Shown one piece after another: positions 48,960 through 59,565 of a DNA stretch of 64,000 nt (its first letter is position 1; every line of letters begins with the position of its first letter). The notes beneath the pieces were generated by a model. The model saw only the letters and a list, made by a program, of their open reading frames with translations. It was not told the DNA's origin and did not search any database. The DNA comes from Hippophae tibetana. Its lineage: Eukaryota > Streptophyta > Magnoliopsida > Rosales > Elaeagnaceae. The position numbers and the translations under genes are program-made. The stretch covers positions 47,220,501-47,284,500 of the forward strand of contig CM072802.1 in NCBI GenBank assembly GCA_037013495.1. The letters run 5' to 3'.

Positions 48960-49850
48960 TTGTTTCTATCTTGCAGGAATTTAAGGATGTCACGAAGAAA
49001 TTCCTAATGGATTACCTCTTATCCGAGGGATTGAACATCAAATTGATTTTGTACCTGGTGCTAACATTCCAAACCGACTATCCTGTAGGAGTCATCTTGA
49101 GGAGATGAAGTAACTACAAATGCAGGTTAGTGAGTTGATGAAAAAGGGGTACGTGAGAGAATGAATGTATCCACATGTTGTTCTAGTAATTTTGGTCCCT
49201 AAGAAGGATGGGACATGAAGGATGTGTATAGACTGCCAAGGAATCAACAATATCACTATTGATGAAGAAAAGATTCAAGCTATCCAAGAGTGGCCCAACC
49301 CAACAAGTTTAAGTAATGTTCAAAGTTTTCATGGACTTGCTTGCTTTTATCTGTGATTTGTGAAAGATTTTAGCAGAGCAGCACTGATAACTGAAGTCAT
49401 CAAAAATAATGGTAGGTTCAAATGGAAGAGTAAGAAATTTCATTCCAACTACTTAAGGAAAAATTGACTCGTGCTCCTTTATTGTCTTTACCAAACTTTG
49501 CAAAAACTTTTGAAAAAGAGAAAGCAAGGCTAAGGATTGAAAAATATATCAAACAAGCCAACAAAGGACATCATAGGATGATCTTTGACCCAAGAGATTG
49601 GGTGTGGGTGCACAAGAGAAAAGTGCATTTTATAGAACAAAGAAATTCAAAGTATTTATCACGGGGAGATAGTCCATTTCATGCCACCGAAAGGATTAAT
49701 GAAAATGCTTACAAGCTAGACTTTCCTAGTAAGTATAATGTCAGCACCTCCTTTAATGTTTCCGATCTTTCTCCTTTTGATTATGCAGGTGAAGATTCAG
49801 GACGAATCCTCTTGAAGAGTGGGGGAATGATGAGACTTATGGATCCAACC
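48960..49850 (+). pseudogene. pol: Element F reverse transcriptase scraps and integrase end
   Basis: Reverse transcriptase words such as LVPKKDGT, RMCIDCQGINNIT and SFHGLACFY appear at 49195-49350. From about 49540 the frame reads an integrase C-terminus, IFDPRDWVWVHKRKVHF and FNVSDLSPFDYAGEDSG, which runs across the purine tract into the LTR. Many breaks. Confidence 0.7.
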
Positions 49851-50755
49851 AAATCCCAATTAGATCAATCACAAGGTCCAAGAGGGCACAACTTGAGGAG
49901 GTTTTTAAATTGGCTCATTCAAGAGGTCATGCATAACCAAAGGACCCAAAATAGGAGTGCAAAGATTGGGACAAGCCTAGCGTGGAAATTAGGGTAAAAT
50001 TTGCAAAAGAAAACTAGGCATATTGTTGTGCCATTCAGACTAATTTTGGATAGCTTTCTTTTCAGCCCTTGGATGAAAACAAGGGTTAAGATGTAATATT
50101 TTATTGGGATTCCTTTGCTCTCAGCTACTCCAATTTTGCTCCATGTTTTGCTCCACATTTTGCTCTACATTTTGCTCCATTTTTGTTGTGCCATTTGGAC
50201 TAATTTTGGGCAGTTTTCTTTTCAGCCCATGGATGAAATCAAGGGTTAAGATGTAATATTTACATAGGATTCCTTTCTAGTCAACTGCCCCATTTTTCTC
50301 CATGTTTTGGTCCATGTTTTCTGCCACCTTTTGTGCTTTTTGGCTGTTTTATTTTCCACCCTTAAATGAGATCAAAGGCTGTGATGTAGTAGTGTTTATG
50401 GTTTATTTGTATCCAATATATACTTAAGAGCATCTCAGTTGTTGGGAATTCACAATTTTGAATGAAATTTGAATTTTCAGATCATTTGAGAGCTCCTTCT
50501 TGCTCTTTTTTAACCTTTAAGCAACTTATCAAGGGATTGGAAACCTTTGTGGCGTTGTTAAGCATCCAAGCATTTGTGGTGAGTAATATCCATACTTGTT
50601 AGGGTGTCATTTATGCTAGACTTATCAAGAAAATAGCACCTCCTTATGGCGTCTTTCCCCTCAAAAAAATGGTGAGTAATATCTATGGATTTGTGGAGAA
50701 ACTCTTTGCTATATAATATGAAATTACCTAGAAACTAACCCCTTGGTTCATATCA
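49828..50755 (+). repeat. 3' LTR of element F (928 bp)
   Basis: A purine tract AGTGGGGGAA precedes TGATGAGACTTATGG; the LTR ends TTGGTTCATATCA. It meets family C integrase at 50756. Its 3' end and the C junction match the minus-strand pair at 14057/14058. Confidence 0.85.
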
Positions 50756-51975
50756 TGTATGCTAATGATTCTGATTTTTGCCAATTATGGAATGCATATG
50801 ATAAGTTTACGTCTAGTGATTTTTATAGGCATGAAGGATTTCTATTCAAGAAAGATAAATTATGTGTTCCTATTTGTTCTATTCATGAGTTGCTTATTAA
50901 GGAAAGTCATGGGGGAGGTTTGATGGGTCACTTTGGTATTCTAAAGACTTTAGATATTTTACCTGAGTATTTTTATTGGCCTAATATGAAGCTTGATGTG
51001 CAATCTATTTGTAAAAAGTGCATTACATGTAGGGAAGCAAAATCTAAAGTTAAACCACATGACTTGTATATCCCTTTACCTATACCTAATCAACCTTGGA
51101 TTAATATATCTATGGATTTTGTTTTAGGATTACCAAGGTCTCAAAGTGGTAAGGGTAGCATCTTTGTTGTTGTTGATAGGTTTAGTAAAATGGCTCATTT
51201 TATTGCATATTCTAAAACCAATGAAGTAACACATATTACTGATTTGTTCTTTAAAGAAGTAGTTCGTTTGCATGGGTTGCTTAAGACACTTGTTAGTGAT
51301 AGAGATGTTAAGTTCCTAAGTCATTTTTGGTGCACTTTATGGAATAAACTAGGAACTAAACTATTATTTTCCACTATTGCACATCCTCAAACGAATTGTC
51401 AAACTGAAGTAGTTAATAGAAAACTCACTACTTTGCTATGAGCTATCTTTCGAAAGAATATAAGGCAGTGGGAGAAGTGTTTACCACACATTGAGTTTGC
51501 ATATAATAGGACTGTTTACTTCTTCATTTTCTCCTTTTGAAGTTGTTTATGGCTTTAATTCTGTAACACCTATTGATATTTTACCTTTGTATACTAATGA
51601 GCATGATAATCTTAATGGTAAGAAAACGACAGCTTTTGTGAAGGATTTACATGCTAGAGTTCGGGCCAACATTGAAAGGAAGAATGAGCAATATGCTAAG
51701 AAAGCCAATAAGAGGTGTTTGAAGGTTGTTTTCTAACCTGGAGATTGGGTTTGGGTGCACATGCGTAAGGAGAGGTTTCCCACACAATGGAAATCAAAAT
51801 TGCAGCCTCGAGGAGATGGACCTTTTCAAGCCTTAGAACGGGTCGAGGATAACGCCTACAAGATAGATTTTCCAAGTGACTATGGTAATGTTAGGGAAAA
51901 TTTCAATGTCACAGATTTATCTTTGTTTAATGTAGGTGATTCGAGGAAAAAAAATTCGAAGGATAAGGGGATTAA
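50756..51975 (+). pseudogene. pol: C2 integrase
   Basis: It begins [18 protein letters not shown]. Zinc-site part: [10 protein letters not shown] and [10 protein letters not shown] (51022-51050). Core acids: [12 protein letters not shown] near 51115, [13 protein letters not shown] near 51295, QTEVVNRKL near 51400. The C-terminal module MRKERFPTQWKSKLQPRGDGPF (51755-51820) and FNVTDLSLFNV (51902-51934) follow. A few breaks. Confidence 0.85.
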
Positions 51976-52575
51976 ATAAAGATCAAGGTACTGATCAAGT
52001 TGATGATCTCAAATATTCTCAAGATCCTTTGAAAGGAATTAGCGGTCCAATGACTAGGGCAAAGATAAGAGGATGAAGGAAGCTTTGCCAAGCTTGATCA
52101 TGGAAGTGCAATACAAAGAGGTCGTGTTAGAAGAATCAAAAACTAAATTAAAAGATTTTAAAGCTTTACCAAGGATGGTCTATTACCTTTCTATGCAAGG
52201 GATAGATTTGGAAGATCAAGTTGGGAGCAAAGACGAATTTAGGAAGTAATATTTTTTATTTTAACTAATTATGGCTTTTATTTTTAAGGTGAGATTAGGC
52301 CCAATCCATAACTAAATAGGCCCATTCCATCTAGGTTTTTTTTTCTTTTAGGATATCTTGCTTATAAACAAGAAGAGCCATGTAATGGAGGCTAAGAACG
52401 AATATTCATTAAAGAAAAGAAAATTTCAGAAAACTTCTTGCTTTACCTTCTTGTAATCTTGATTGAATACTTGAATTGGACTTATCAAATAGAGTGATAA
52501 TTCTTTGTGGTATCTCAAGAATTAGGTTTTAAGGACTTTGTTTCCTTAGGGCTCTAATCTAATCATATTCAACAC
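51973..52575 (+). repeat. C2 LTR (3' end missing)
   Basis: It matches 12864-12260 in reverse. It starts TAAATAAAGATCAAGG after a G-rich purine tract and stops after ATATTCAACAC at 52575. Confidence 0.75.
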
Positions 52576-53529
52576 AATGAGCCCATGGATGTTACTAACC
52601 ATGGTTACATCATTCCCTCCTTCGTAAAAGTAGTTCGTCCACGAACTTATGCTCTATCGGAACTCGAACATGATACCAAGCTTTGATACAAAACTAAGGA
52701 ACAATTGCTAACCATTCCTACCAAAAGTATAAGCAATCAATAGGGGGTGCCAATATCCTCTTACCTAACACCGTCATACTTAACCCGGGTTCAAAGCCCA
52801 TACCATGTCACATGGATGTTACCCACCATGCGCCACACAAGTCACACTAAATGACCATTGGATGTTACCCACCATGGTTAACCATAAGAATGAGCCCATG
52901 GGTGTTACTCACCATGGTTACATCATTTCCTACTTCATAAAGGCAGTTCGTCGTCGAACTTGTGCTATTTTCGAACTCGAACAATAAACCAGGCTCTCAT
53001 ACCAAACTTAGGAACAATAACTTACCATTCCATCCAAAATTTTAAATTGGCAGTAGGGAGCGCCAATATCCACTTATCTAAAACTGGCACAATAACCCAT
53101 GTTCAAAGCCCACACCAAGTCACATGGATGGTACCCACCATATGTCACGAAATGAGACTAAATGACCCTTGGGTGCTACGCACCAAGGTTAACCATAACA
53201 ATGAGCCCATGGATGCTTCTCATCATCGTTGCATCATTCTCTCATTCCTAAAGGAAGTTCATCCATGAAACTATGCTCTTTCGGGATACGAACATGAGAC
53301 TAGGCTTTGATACCAAACTTTGGAACCATAGCTAACCATTCCTACCAAAACATTAAGCTGTCAGTAGGGGGCGCCAAAGTCCTCTTACCTAAAATCGTCA
53401 CACTTAACCCAGGTTCAATGCCCACACCAAGTCACTAGGATGTTACCCACCATGTGCCACACAAGTCAAACTAAATGACCCTTGGATGTTACTAGCGAAT
53501 ATTATGAACCAAGGGATAGGACCTAGCTA
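52576..53529 (-). mobile_element. Tandem simple T units
   Basis: Starts of successive LTRs at 52612, 52925 and 53236 are 311-313 bp apart. LTRs 52694-52925 (232 bp) and 53008-53236 (229 bp) alternate with internal domains 52613-52693, 52926-53007 and 53237-53318 (about 81 bp). These lack the D-LTR segment. Each internal domain has purine tract, hairpin GTTCGTCCACGAAC (52633-52646 in the first) and primer site. Confidence 0.72.
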
Positions 53530-54018
53530 ATTTTCAGGTTATATAGCAAAGGGTTTCTCCACAAATCAATGGATATTACTCAAGATTTAGTTGAGGGAAA
53601 ACACGACACAAGGAGGTAATTTTTCTAGGATAAGTCTAGCATAAATGACACCCTAACAAGTATGAATATTACTTACCATAAATTCTTACATGCTAAACAA
53701 CACCATAAAAGTTTCCAATCCCTTGATAAGTTTCTTAAAGAGGAACAAAGAGCATGAATGAGCTCTCAAATGATCTGACAAATCAAATTTCATTCAAAAT
53801 TTGTAATTCCAAGTAGCTGAACTCCTCTTAAGTATTTATAATATACAAATAAACCCTAAGCTCTACTACATCATAGCCCTTGACCTTATCCAAGGGATGA
53901 AAATAAAAATCAACAAAAAGCACAAAAGGTAGTAGAAAACATGGACCAAAACCTTGAGAAAAATGGGGCAGTTGAGAAATAGTACCTACCAATTCCAACC
54001 AAAAACATAACCATTCAC
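53530..54018 (-). repeat. D-LTR segment of a T/D chimeric LTR
   Basis: It matches the D LTR end in reverse (ATAGGACCTAGC ... GGACCAAAACCTTGAG) and then T sequence, up to an 8-bp overlap CTAGAAGG with the family E LTR piece. Confidence 0.72.
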
Positions 54019-54520
54019 TAGAAGGGATTGGAATATTCTAGAACATTCTTGATGGTTCATGAAGGATGTAGAGAGTCTCTAGAAACTTACGGAATATCCT
54101 AGAACTTGCATGAAAGAACTAGAAAATCCTAGAAGACTCTAGAGTTTGCTAGAAGGTCTTAGAACCTTGTGGCATATTGTAGATAAAGCTAGAGCATTCT
54201 TGTACATTCTAGACATAGAGGGATCTAGAAAGTTGTGGCATAGTCTTAAGCTTAGTGTCACACTATAAATAGACCTATTGGTCTTCATTTGTAATCATGT
54301 TGGGAATTCTTGGAAAATTGTAAGATAACCTCTCTAAAGAGAAATACAAGGCATTCTTTACAAACTCTCTTTAGTTATTGTTTTTCTCTTGAATCCTCTA
54401 AATCACTAAGTTTCTTTCTAGTCACTTTGGAGTATTTCATTCAGGTTGAAAGGCAGGTTTAGTGCAACGGACCGTGCTAAGTGTCGCACGATCACTACTT
54501 GAAATTTTAAGGTCGTGACA
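54019..54520 (+). repeat. Family E LTR, last 500 bp
   Basis: It matches 36140-36641 and ends AAGGTCGTGACA. It is followed at once by T internal-domain sequence on the minus strand (CCAGGCTC). The first 170-180 bp of the LTR are absent. Confidence 0.82.
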
Positions 54521-55935
54521 CCAGGCTCTAAAACCAAACTTTTGGACAATAGCTAACCATTCCTTCCCAAACCTTAAGCTGTTAGTAGGGGTGCCAATAT
54601 CCTCTTATCTAGAAATTTAACAATAACTCACTTTCAAAGCCCACAACAAGTCACAAGGATCTTGCCTACCATGCACCAAACAAGTCATACTAAATGACCC
54701 TTGGATGTTACCTAGCAAATGATTTGAACCAAGGGGTTAGGACCTAGCTAATTTTTAGATTATATATTAAAAGGTTTCTCCACAAATAAATGGATATTAC
54801 TCACCATTTAATTGAGAGGAAACATGCCACAAGGAGGTGCTATTTCCTAGATAAGTCTCGCATAAATGACACCCTAACAATATATGGAAATTACTCACCA
54901 CAAAGGATGCCAATCCCTTGAAAAGTTGTTTAAAGAGGAACAAAGAGCATGAATAAGCTCTAAAAGAAACTGACAAATCAAATTTCATTCAAAATTTAAA
55001 ATTCCCAACAGCTAAGCTGCTTTTTAAGTATTTATAAGATACAAATAAAAGGAGCTAAAAATCACAAAAGGTAGTAGAAAATATTGACCAAAACATAGAA
55101 AATGGGGCAGCTAAGGAATAGTAGCTAACCATTTCATCCAAAACCTTTAAGCTGTTAGTAAGGGGAGCCAATATCCTCTTATCTCGTACCATCAAACTTA
55201 ACCCAGTTTCAAAGACCCACCTTGCGCAACACAAATCAAGAAAAATGACCCTTGGGTGTTACCCACCAAGGTTAACAATAACAATGAGCCCATGGATGTT
55301 ACTAACCATGGTTGCATCATTCCCTCCTTCGTAAAAGTAGTTCATCCATGAACTTATGCTTTATCGGGATTTTAACATGACACCAGGCTTTGATAAAATA
55401 CTTAGGAACAATCGCTAACCATTCCTACTAAAAGCATAAGTTGTCACTAGGGGTCGCCAATATCCTCTTACCTAGCACCGTCATACTTAACCCGGGTTCA
55501 AAGCCCACACCATGTCAAATGGATGTTACCCACCATGTGCTACACAAGTCAGACTAATTGACCCTTGGATGTTACCCACTAAGGTTAATCATAGCAATGA
55601 GCCCATGGATGTTACTCACCATGGTTGCATCATTTCCTACTTCGTAAAGCAAGTTCATCATCGAACTTGTGCTTTTTTTGGACTCGAACTTGTGCTTTTT
55701 TTGGACTCGAACTTGTGCTTTTTTTGGACTCGAACTTGAGACTAGGCTCTGATACCAAACTTAGGATCAATAGCTTACCATTCCAACCAAAACTTTAAGT
55801 TGGCAGTAGGGGCACCAATATGCACTAATCTGAAATTGGCACAATATCCCATGTTCAAAGCCCACACCAAGTCACATGGATGGTACCCACCATGTGCCAC
55901 GGAATCAAACTAAATGACTGTTGGATATTACGCAC
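54521..55935 (-). mobile_element. Further T units, chimeric then simple
   Basis: After a short internal remnant (54521-54539), a chimeric LTR with D segment (54540-55319), internal domain (55320-55400), simple LTR (55401-55632, 232 bp), an enlarged internal domain with a 23-bp minisatellite (55633-55760) and a partial LTR (55761-55935) follow. No gene. Confidence 0.7.
55662..55738. repeat. 23-bp minisatellite in a T internal domain
   Basis: CGAACTTGTGCTTTTTTTGGACT begins at 55662, 55685 and 55708, with a partial fourth start at 55731. The copies are identical. Confidence 0.93.
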
Positions 55936-56274
55936 CAATGTATTTTTGAAGATGATAAGAATGATAGTTCTTTTTTATGGGAGAGTTTTATTTCTAGCAT
56001 CATTTTGGGCGTCGGCTTCAAAAGAATTTAGAGATTACTCTCAATTTTTCATTAGTTTTAATTGGAACGCTTGATCAAAATGTTTGGTTGGATTAAGTAA
56101 AAGGGACATCAGAACATAGTACAGTATGACCAAATATTTTCAGAAAGTTAAAAGAAGAAATCCCAAGTGGATCAAACTTATAATATAGTTCACAAAATAT
56201 GCTAGCTACAAACTTGCATTCAAAGTTGTTCATATTCATCCAACTTGAAGTTTGCCAATATAGTTACAACTCAC
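55936..56274. other. Unassigned sequence, probably RPN10 intron
   Basis: It is not similar by eye to the repeat families on either side. On the minus strand it follows a splice donor of the RPN10 fragment, so at least its right part should be intron. I found no final RPN10 exon in it. Confidence 0.45.
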
Positions 56275-56613
56275 CTCTGATTCGCTTTGCATAGAAGTAA
56301 GCAAATCTTTAACTGAAGGATCATTTGGATCAACACCAGGAAGCTGCAGAAGCATTAAATTAATTTTTATTGAAAGCTTGAGAAGATCATTTAATAATTT
56401 CTTTACACTACTCTAAGGTTCCATTATTAAAAAAAATAACTCTGCTCAGAGAGAGGGGGGAATTATATATATATATATATACTGATGATTGCAGGTTTGG
56501 AAAATTTACCAAGGCGAGGATGGAAGATACAAAAGATTGGTCAGCCAGCAGCTTACTCATATCCGTCTGGCTTCCAGAATCTTTTGAACTGTCTTGCACA
56601 GACAGCTGAAGAG
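56275..56613 (-). pseudogene. RPN10: RPN10 (26S proteasome ubiquitin receptor) fragment, two exons
   Basis: On the minus strand, exon 56613-56510 follows an acceptor (TGCTTGCAG) and encodes LQLSVQDSSKDSGSQTDMSK then LLADQSFVSSILAL, ending at a GTAAAT donor. After a 166-bp intron with a (TA)n run and a TTCTGCAG acceptor, exon 56343-56275 encodes LPGVDPNDPSVKDLLTSMQ then SESE, ending at GTGAGT. The pair matches the end of a ubiquitin-interacting motif and the C-terminal LPGVDPNDP region of plant RPN10/PSMD4, a ubiquitin receptor of the proteasome lid-base junction. The N-terminal VWA domain and earlier exons are absent. Introns are kept, so it is a DNA-level fragment, not a retrocopy. Both exons are open, but no complete gene is possible here. 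Confidence 0.88.
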
Positions 56614-56714
56614 CTGCAAGCACCAAAGGACGAGTTAAGCTAACATATCTGAATCGTTTGGAGATTTCCATGCATCTCCTTATATGCTCAAGGAATAGTA
56701 CATACAATTGATAA
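56614..56714 (-). other. RPN10 upstream intron, cut by A2
   Basis: On the minus strand this precedes the acceptor of the first RPN10 exon. It reaches the start of Athila A2 similarity at about 56715, with no matching LTR end, so the junction is a break-and-join rather than a normal insertion end. Confidence 0.6.
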
Positions 56715-56730
56715 AATCACTGGATGGAGA

Positions 56731-59124
56731 ATGTGTATAGATTTTAGGAAACTAAATTTATATACGAAAAAGGATCACTTTCCTCTTCCATTCATTGATC
56801 AAATGTTGGAAAGATTAGCTGGGCACAAATTTTACTGTTTTTTGGATGGACTGTCTGGATATTATCAAGTACCCATAGCCCCAGAAGATCAGGAAAAGAC
56901 CACATTTACATGTCCTTTTGGGACATTTGCTTTTCGCAGAATGCCATTTGGGTTATGCAATGCCCCTGCCACGTTCCAGAGATGCATGATATCCATTTTC
57001 TCGGACATGGTGGAAAAATTCATTGAGATTTTCATGGACGATTTCTCTGTCTTTGGGAACTCATTTGATGATTGCTTACATAAATTGACTTTGGTTTTAG
57101 AGAGATGCATTGAATGCAATCTAACCCTTAGTTGGGAGAAAAGTCATTTTATGGTTCAACAAGGGATAGTTTTAGGACATATAATTTCAAACAAGGGTAT
57201 TGAAGTTGATAAGGCAAAAGTTGAATTGATATCCAAACTACCTCCCCCTACATCTGTGAAGGGGATAAGAAGCTTCTTGGGACATGCAGGATTTTACAGA
57301 CGATTTATTAAAGATTTCTCTAAAATAAGTCGTCCTTTATGTAACTTGCTATCCAAAGATGCTGATTTTGACTTCAACAATGACTGCCTTATTTCCTTTA
57401 ATACCTTGAAAGATAAACTAACATCTACCCCTGTTATAATGGCACCAAACTGGTCTTTACCCTTTGAAATAATGTGTGACGCTTCTGATTATGCAATAGG
57501 AGCAGTCCTGGGACAAAGAGTGGATAAGCGTTTACATGTCATCTACTATGCTAGCAAAACACTCAATGATGCCCAGATGAATTACACCACCACTGAAAAG
57601 GAATTCTTGGCTATAGTATTCTCTTTAGACAAATTTCGGTCTTATTTAGTAGGATCTAAAGTGATTGTGCATTCTGATCATGCTGCTTTAAGATACCTAT
57701 TAAGTAAACCAAATGCCAAGCCAAGATTAATAAGGTGGGTCTTACTCTTACAAGAATTTGACCTAGAAATCAAGGATAAGAAAGGCAGTGAAAACTTAGT
57801 AGCTGACCATTTGTCTAGGTTGATTTCTGACTTCAATTCTCTTAAAAATGAGAGTAATGACGATATAGTTGAAACCTTTCCTGATGAACAGTTATTTTTC
57901 ATAGGTCCGAACCCATGGTATGCTGATATTGTAAACTATCTTGCCACTGGTGTTTTGCGACCTAACACTTCATATCAGGACAAGAAAAGGTTTTTTAAAA
58001 CTATTAAGGACTATTTCTGGGATGACCCTTATTTATACAAAATTGGTCAAGATCAAGTCATCCGGAGATGTGTACCTGAAGAAGAACATAAGAGCATTCT
58101 GACTTTTTGTCATGAACTTCATTGTGGGGGTCATTTTGGAGGTGAAAAGACAGCCCGTAAGATATTACAGTCTGGATTCTTTTGGCCCACTCTTTTTAAA
58201 GATGCTCATATGTTTTGTGCACAATGTGATAGATGTCAAAGAACAGGAAACATAAGCAAAAGAGATGAAATGCCTTTGACATCTAATTTAGTTGTTGAAC
58301 TCTTTGATGTATGGGGGATTGACTTTATGAGTCCTTTTCCCCCATCTAATGGTTTTCAATACATTTTGGTTGCTGTGGATTATGTGTCCAAGTGGGTAGA
58401 AGCTATCCCCACCAAAACCAATGATGCTAATGTTGTTGTGAAATTCTTGAAAGATTTCATATTCAGTAGGTTCGGAACGCCTAGAGCTATAATAAGTGAT
58501 GGAGGTAGCCATTTTTGTAACAAACTCTTTGATGGAGTACTAAACAAGTACAACATCACACATAAGGTAGCTACTCCATATCATCCTCAAACTTCCGGTT
58601 TAGTGGAAGTAAGTAATAGGCAAATCAAGGGAATATTGGAACGCACAGTGCGTCCCTCAAGGAAGGATTGGGCATTTAAGCTAAATGATGCCTTATGGGC
58701 ATACCGCACCGCTTACAAAACACCTATTGGGATGAGCCCTTACCGGTTAATCTTTGGGAAAGCGTGCCACCTTCCAGTTGAACTTGAACACAAGGCTTAT
58801 TGGGCAATTAAAGAACTAAACATGGATTTAGATAAAGCAGGTGGAAAACGATTACTCCAGCTTCATGAGTTGGAAGAAATTAGGAATGAAGCTTATGAGA
58901 ATGCCAAGTTATACAAAGAGCGTACTAAGCGCTATCATGACAAGAGGCTAGTTCCTAAAACTTTTCACCCTGGAATGAAAGTTCTTTTATTTAACTCTCG
59001 TTTGAGATTGTTTCCAGGAAAGCTGAGATCAAGATGGGATGGACCATTCACAATAGTTCAGGTATTTGAACATGGAGTGGTAGAACTATTGGACTCCAAG
59101 ACACAAAAAAACGTTCAAAGTTAA
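56731..59124 (+). pseudogene. pol: A2 pol: reverse transcriptase, RNase H, integrase
   Basis: The open frame starts at an internal Met equal to residue 320 of A1. FMDD is at 101-104, and integrase D531, D590 and E626 are all present. Differences from A1 are few and scattered. The A1 stop position corresponds to about 59203 here. Confidence 0.9.
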
Positions 59125-59215
59125 TGGCCATCGTGTCAAGCCTTATTTAGAAGAACCAAACAACATTGCTGAAATAGATTGCATTTGGCTGAGTAATCCT
59201 TAGCACCAAAAAGAT

Positions 59216-59565
59216 ACGTCTTGCTAAGACGTTAAACTAAGCGCTGGATGGGAGGCAACCCATCATGTTAGGTAATTTTTTGTTATTTGTTTTATTTACT
59301 TAATTTTATTGTTTATTTTAGTTTACTTGTATGTGAATAATTTTTAAAATTGTTAAAACTAAAATATTTGTTGAGATGTTAGAAGTTCACAGCGATCTGT
59401 CTGTATACACTTTAATGATGAATATGATGGATGCACCTGCATTTCTTCATTACTACTTACACATTCTCAAGAAATAGGTAATCTTTCTCCTCTTTTCTCT
59501 TTATCTTTAATTTGCAGTTGTTACATTGAGGACAATGTAAGTTCTAGGTTGGGGGTGGTGAAAAG
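59216..59565 (+). other. A2 copies of post-pol hairpins and internal purine tract
   Basis: Hairpins at 59216-59232, 59247-59264 and 59521-59540 and the purine tract at 59546-59565 are identical to those of A1. Confidence 0.7.

Larger units (their letters stand above)
47070..50755 (+). mobile_element. Element F, short defective derivative of family D
   Basis: It has a D-type leader (47070-47776), gag start (from 47777), protease (about 47990-48500), charged linker with minisatellite (48520-48840), scraps of reverse transcriptase (48960-49450), integrase C-terminus (49540-49850), purine tract and a complete 3' LTR (49828-50755). Much of the D polyprotein is not represented, so it could not act alone. 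No 5' LTR is seen. Many breaks. Confidence 0.78.
50756..52575 (+). mobile_element. Family C fragment C2 (integrase and LTR)
   Basis: Integrase (50756-51975) and about 600 bp of C LTR (51973-52575), cut by family T units. It is the best-kept C integrase, with only a few breaks. The LTR carries a GGATATCTTGC...TTGTAATCTTGATTG transcript-end style region near 52350-52470. Confidence 0.82.

Noticed and set aside
52680-52693. tRNA gene suggested by TGGTATCAGAGC and GTTCGA-TCC strings
   Set aside because: The string is the complement of the tRNA 3' end, as expected for a primer site. No acceptor, D or anticodon stem can be drawn around it.
55662-55738. CRISPR-like direct repeats
   Set aside because: The 23-bp units abut without spacers, and this is plant nuclear sequence.
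55880-56074. Possible coding scrap ending FWASASKEFRDYS on the plus strand
   Set aside because: Short, no recognisable family that I can name with confidence, and it crosses the edge of a T LTR.
56408-56509. Extension of the RPN10 frame past the splice donor
   Set aside because: The continuing codons encode a low-complexity run from (TA)n in an intron; the GTAAAT donor and the next exon fit RPN10 far better.
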